NCBI GenBank assembly: GCA_022647615.1
Contig: JALCKZ010000001.1
Span: 608,178-672,177 of the forward strand
Source: Bacteroidales bacterium
GTDB lineage: Bacteria > Bacteroidota > Bacteroidia > Bacteroidales > UBA932
Direction of reading: 5' to 3'
DNA length: 64,000 nt
The number at the start of each line of letters is the position of its first letter. Position 1 is the stretch's first letter. Under the pieces are notes generated by a model. It searched no databases. It saw nothing but the letters and a program-made list of their open reading frames with translations, and had not been told where the DNA came from. The position numbers and the translations under genes are program-made. Positions 60,486 through 64,000 of this stretch are shown piece by piece.

Positions 60486-63400
60486 TTAGGGGTGCAAAGA
60501 TAGTAATATTTGATTTACAATATAATAACCTTGCTCAATAGTATTAACTTCCGGAACGCTAATCCACAATTTGCCCGCCGCATCTTTTACGGTACAGCCA
60601 TGTCTGCGGCTTGCCCACTGTAAAATTTCGGCAAAAGTTTCTGTTTTGTAATAGGCTGAATTTTGGTCGTTTACAAAATACAACAACATCTTTTTCTGCT
60701 TGATGACTATTCTTTCAAAGCCTAATCTCATCGCCGCTCTTCTTATCCTTACAACATATGTAAGCTGCATAACTTGCTGCGGAATTTCTCCAAATCTATC
60801 GTGAAGAGTATCCAGGAATTTCTTTATCTCTTCTTCTGATGAAATAGTATCCAGCTCTTTATACAATCTTATTTTTTCTGTTGTCTGAGGAATATAATCG
60901 TCCGGTATAAATGCCTCCAAATCAGTGTCTACGGTGCAGTCTGCCAAAAATCCTCCGCCGGGAAGTTTCAATTCTCTTGCTCTATTCTGCACAATTCCTT
61001 CCGTATTAATTTCTGCAAAGGCCTCATTTAGAATTCTTTGATAAGTTTCAAACCCCATATCCGCAATAAAGCCGCTCTGCTCTCCGCCAAGCATATTGCC
61101 GGCGCCGCGAATATCCAAATCCTGCATGGCAATATTAAAGCCGCTCCCAAGGTCAGAAAAAGCCTCAATAGCCTTTAGCCTTCTGCGCGCATCTTCAGTA
61201 ATTGATGTTAAAGGAGGAACTATCAAATAGCAAAAGGCCCGCCTGTTGGACCTTCCGACACGTCCTCTAAGTTGATGGAGATCGCTTAAGCCAAAATTTT
61301 GTGCTTGGTTGATAATCATCGTATTAGCATTTGGAATATCTATGCCGTTTTCTATAATGGTTGTAGAGATAAGCACATCATAATCTCCCCTGATAAATTC
61401 CAGCATTATGCGCTCAAGATCTTTTGCCTCCATTTGTCCATGACCTACGGCGGTCTTAACTTTTGGACAAATTTTGTTAATCATTTTTTGAACTGCATAA
61501 ATATCTTCAACCCTATTATGGACGAAGAAGACCTGACCTCCCCTTTCAACCTCCTCATTTATAGCATCTCTGATAACATCCTCGCTAAAATCAATAATCT
61601 CTGTTTGTACAGGAAGCCGGTTAGGAGGAGGGGTGTTTATGATAGATAAATCTCTTGCTCCCAATAGAGAAAATTGAAGTGTCCTTGGAATTGGAGTAGC
61701 CGTAAGCGTCAGAGTGTCAACTTCCATCTTAAGTTGTCTTAATCTCTCTTTTGCTGCGACTCCAAATTTTTGCTCCTCATCAATTATTAAAAGTCCAAGG
61801 TCTTTAAATTTGACAGCTTTGTTTAGCAATCGATGCGTTCCTATTATAATATCTATTTTGCCCTCTTGCAGTTTCCCTAATATCTCATTTATCTCTTTTG
61901 TCGTACGTAATCTGCTGATATAGTCTATATTGCATGGAAATTTCTTTAAACGGTCAGTGAAAGTTTGAAAATGCTGCAATGCCAATATTGTAGTGGGAAC
62001 AAGAATTGCAACTTGTTTGCTATCGCATACCGCTTTAAACGCAGCTCTAATTGCAACCTCAGTTTTTCCAAAACCAACATCTCCGCAGATAAGTCTGTCC
62101 ATTGGACAATCGCTTTCCATATCTTGTTTAACAGACTGTGTAGCAGTTGTTTGATCTGGAGTATCTTCATACATGAAAGAGGCTTCAAGCTCTTGCTGCA
62201 TATAGTTGTCTCCGGAAAAAGCAAAACCCTTTGACTGACGTCTTTGAGCGTAAAGATTAATTAAATCCTTTGCAATATCCTTAATCTTATCTTTTGTCTT
62301 TCTCTTAAGGGTTGTCCATGTGCTGCTTCCAAGTCTGTAAATTTTAGGAGGAGTGCCGTCTCCCGATTTATATTTTGCAATTCTGTGAAGACCATGTATG
62401 GAGACAAATATAACATCGCCGTCTTTGTACATTATTTTCACAGCCTCCTGCACTTTTCCACCAACAACAGTCTTTACCAATCCCCCGAAAATTCCGACTC
62501 CATGATCTATGTGTACGACATAATCACCTATATGCAAAGCATTTAACTCCTCTATGGTAAGACGTTCGCTGCGCTCTACGCTTCTGTTAATTTTTACGCG
62601 CTGGTATCTGTCAAATATTTGGTGATCTGTATAAAGACATATTTTTAATTCTCCGGATATAAAACCTTCGTGCACAGAATAAGGGACAACTTCAAAAATG
62701 GGATGTTTGTCCTCTGCTGAAACTTCCAGGTTATTAAAAATAGTTTTTAATCTTTCTGCCTGCACCACCTCAGAACAGCTTATAAAAACCTTGTAACCTT
62801 CTTTATTCCTGGAAATTATATCATCACGCAGCAGATTAAAATTTTTATTAAAACTTGGCTGCGGAGAGAATTTGCATATTATTTCTTCCTCTTGAAAATT
62901 ATTATTTTCATGCAGGGATGTTCCGTTAAGGGAAACACATTTACAATTAGAAAACAAATTGCTCAAATCTTCAAAGGCATCATTCCACACTACGGCATTA
63001 CCTTCCGCATAATCAAAAATGCTCTCTCCTCCCTCTTCCGCTATTTGCTGCTCCTCAAAAATATTAGGAAATATTTCTATGGAAGTCAGCTCTTTAGAAG
63101 ATGTTTGGGTATTAATATCAAACTGCTTTATAGATTCTATATTATTGCCAAAAAAATCTAGTCTGTATGGAACATTATCTGAAAAAGAGAATAAATCTAT
63201 AATGCTTCCCCTTACTGCAAATTGTCCAGGCTCCGTCACAAAATCCACCCTCTCAAAATTTGCATTCATTAATGTCTCTTTAATAAAATCAAAAGGAAGT
63301 TCATCTCCTTTTTTGATTTTCAGAACAGAATTTTTAAGAGATTTTTTATTAAGAATCAGCTCTTTGGCCGCATCCGGATAAGTTACTATTATTATCCTGT

Positions 63401-63797
63401 TTTGTTTGGCCACATCCCCTTTTTGCAGATTCTCCAGATATAAGTTTATAGCGCTTATTGTAGAACTGCGCTGTACTTTTTGAGAAGAGTCTTTGATTGT
63501 ACTAATTTTTGAAAGTTTGGCCGCAGAGGTTGGGAAAAAATAGACATCGCTCTCTCCGTGAATGTTATATAAATCGGCACAAAAATATTCGGCTGCCTCT
63601 TTATCATCTTCAATCACTATTTGTATATTGCTCAAAGATGCGCGGGCTATAGAAGAGGACATAACATACCCTTTGGAAGACCCGTAAAGCCCTTTTATTA
63701 AACATCTTTTCTGCTCCTCATTGCTCAGATATTCAGCAAGCTTCTCTGCAATCTCCGCATTATGGAAAATAACTTCTGTCCCCTCTTTTTCTGACAT
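60486..63797 (-). CDS. mfd: Transcription-repair coupling factor Mfd
   Basis: Mfd removes stalled RNA polymerase and recruits UvrA. The protein is about 1103 residues, a normal length. Order: UvrB-like N-terminal domains, the RNA-polymerase-interacting Tudor-like domain (LHIGDYVVHIDHGVGIFGGL), and RecG-like translocase motifs (GDVGFGKTEVAIRAAFKAVC, IIGTHRLLNKAVKFKDLGLL, IIDEEQKFGVAAKERLRQLK, TATPIPRTLQFSLLGARDLS, then LHQLRGRVGRSNRRAFCYLI). The frame opens with TTG at 63806, but that codon is part of a TATATTTG promoter box, so the ATG at 63797 (MSEKEG) is the start. Confidence 0.96.
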   Translation of the reverse strand: MSEKEGTEVIFHNAEIAEKLAEYLSNEEQKRCLIKGLYGSSKGYVMSSSIARASLSNIQIVIEDDKEAAEYFCADLYNIHGESDVYFFPTSAAKLSKISTIKDSSQKVQRSSTISAINLYLENLQKGDVAKQNRIIIVTYPDAAKELILNKKSLKNSVLKIKKGDELPFDFIKETLMNANFERVDFVTEPGQFAVRGSIIDLFSFSDNVPYRLDFFGNNIESIKQFDINTQTSSKELTSIEIFPNIFEEQQIAEEGGESIFDYAEGNAVVWNDAFEDLSNLFSNCKCVSLNGTSLHENNNFQEEEIICKFSPQPSFNKNFNLLRDDIISRNKEGYKVFISCSEVVQAERLKTIFNNLEVSAEDKHPIFEVVPYSVHEGFISGELKICLYTDHQIFDRYQRVKINRSVERSERLTIEELNALHIGDYVVHIDHGVGIFGGLVKTVVGGKVQEAVKIMYKDGDVIFVSIHGLHRIAKYKSGDGTPPKIYRLGSSTWTTLKRKTKDKIKDIAKDLINLYAQRRQSKGFAFSGDNYMQQELEASFMYEDTPDQTTATQSVKQDMESDCPMDRLICGDVGFGKTEVAIRAAFKAVCDSKQVAILVPTTILALQHFQTFTDRLKKFPCNIDYISRLRTTKEINEILGKLQEGKIDIIIGTHRLLNKAVKFKDLGLLIIDEEQKFGVAAKERLRQLKMEVDTLTLTATPIPRTLQFSLLGARDLSIINTPPPNRLPVQTEIIDFSEDVIRDAINEEVERGGQVFFVHNRVEDIYAVQKMINKICPKVKTAVGHGQMEAKDLERIMLEFIRGDYDVLISTTIIENGIDIPNANTMIINQAQNFGLSDLHQLRGRVGRSNRRAFCYLIVPPLTSITEDARRRLKAIEAFSDLGSGFNIAMQDLDIRGAGNMLGGEQSGFIADMGFETYQRILNEAFAEINTEGIVQNRARELKLPGGGFLADCTVDTDLEAFIPDDYIPQTTEKIRLYKELDTISSEEEIKKFLDTLHDRFGEIPQQVMQLTYVVRIRRAAMRLGFERIVIKQKKMLLYFVNDQNSAYYKTETFAEILQWASRRHGCTVKDAAGKLWISVPEVNTIEQGYYIVNQILLSLHP
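60495..60502 (-). promoter_or_regulatory. Promoter -7 box for coaX
   Basis: TATCTTTG on the minus strand, 24 bases before the coaX start and 9 bases after the end of mfd. Confidence 0.45.
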
Positions 63798-63803
63798 GGG
63801 TGG

Positions 63804-63811
63804 CAAATATA
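63804..63811 (-). promoter_or_regulatory. Promoter -7 box placed for a leaderless mfd transcript
   Basis: TATATTTG on the minus strand. Its last base is 7 bases before the mfd ATG at 63797. Confidence 0.5.
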
Positions 63812-64000
63812 GGGATTATTGTTAAAAAAATCTTTATAAAGTTGTTGATAATATTGTGAATAAACGTGGCATTTGAAAAAATGATTTTTAAAAGTGAAAA
63901 ACGGCTTTGTTTTTAAGAATTTTTCAATAGTTTTTTAACAACTGATTTTTGTTTATTCTAATACGTTTTTGCTTATCAACATATGTTAATATAATAACTT
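63812..64000. other. AT-rich gene-free region with DnaA-box-like sites
   Basis: TGTGAATAA at 63855-63863 is a perfect complement of TTATNCACA. Two TTATCAACA variants occur at 63843-63851 (complement) and 63973-63981. The stretch is highly AT-rich and includes A- and T-runs suitable for unwinding. It could belong to a replication origin or to a dnaA-regulated promoter whose gene is beyond the edge. No gene is visible here. Confidence 0.3.

Noticed and set aside
1..64000. Chi or KOPS function for the CTGTCGGGA motif
   Set aside because: Those motifs are strongly strand-biased relative to replication. Here the two orientations are nearly equal (8 to 7) and the motif is near-palindromic.

Overview
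The window looks like a chromosomal segment of an uncultured Bacteroidales-type member of the Bacteroidota. The pointers are TAnnTTTG promoter boxes in front of many genes, a split transketolase, an S46 dipeptidyl-peptidase, a catalytically altered EF-G paralogue, a LruC-type lipoprotein, PpiD and CNNM/GldE-like envelope proteins, and weak Shine-Dalgarno sites. The region is gene-dense and mostly housekeeping. I saw no rRNA, tRNA, CRISPR array, prophage or intact insertion sequence.

Layout. 1-2880 (minus): secG (cut by the edge), a TPR protein, lptE and a sigma-54 activator. 3040-7599 (plus): kdsB, an OmpA/TPR lipoprotein, a glycosyltransferase and a GNAT acetyltransferase. 7633-11383: lepA facing away from a two-gene transketolase. 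11443-13227: an ECF sigma factor, a membrane-anchored putative anti-sigma protein and a small periplasmic protein. 13244-19440 (minus): AraC-like regulator, tRNA methyltransferase, LolD-like ATPase, EF-G paralogue and glycerate kinase. 19594-24091 (plus): LruC-like lipoprotein, S46 peptidase and Mrp ATPase. 24233-26896: a small accessory island of three secreted paralogues embedded in 264-bp repeats. 26903-31843: ksgA, aspS (frameshifted), yqeY, rnhB and a BASS-type transporter. 31844-32311: an unusual gene-free stretch with stacked inverted repeats and a 30-bp tandem repeat. 32312-36251 (minus): ABC permease and mutS. 36354-42702 (plus): two beta-lactamase-fold genes that overlap in different frames, a glycosyltransferase and a YfhO-like membrane protein. 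42699-46582 (minus): NSS transporter, DHFR, thyA and a nuclease-family protein. 46727-54913 (plus): ychF, an iorA-iorB-aminotransferase-CoA-transferase operon for amino-acid (probably aromatic) fermentation, and ppiD. 55042-63797 (minus): CNNM-type protein, lptC, TPR protein, outer-membrane barrel, coaX and mfd. 63798-64000 is AT-rich and carries DnaA-box-like sequences.

The most unusual signal is not a gene. A near-palindromic 9-mer family CTRTCGSGA (full form CTRTCGSGAYAG) occurs at about 31 places by eye, against roughly 2 expected. It lies inside genes and between them, in several reading frames and on both strands. Two copies are perfect 12-bp palindromes, and one of these is extended to 20 bp. 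It behaves like an iterated genomic motif whose role I cannot assign. Three apparent single-base frameshifts (aspS, one secreted paralogue, the beta-lactamase pair) are either real lesions or indel errors in the assembly.
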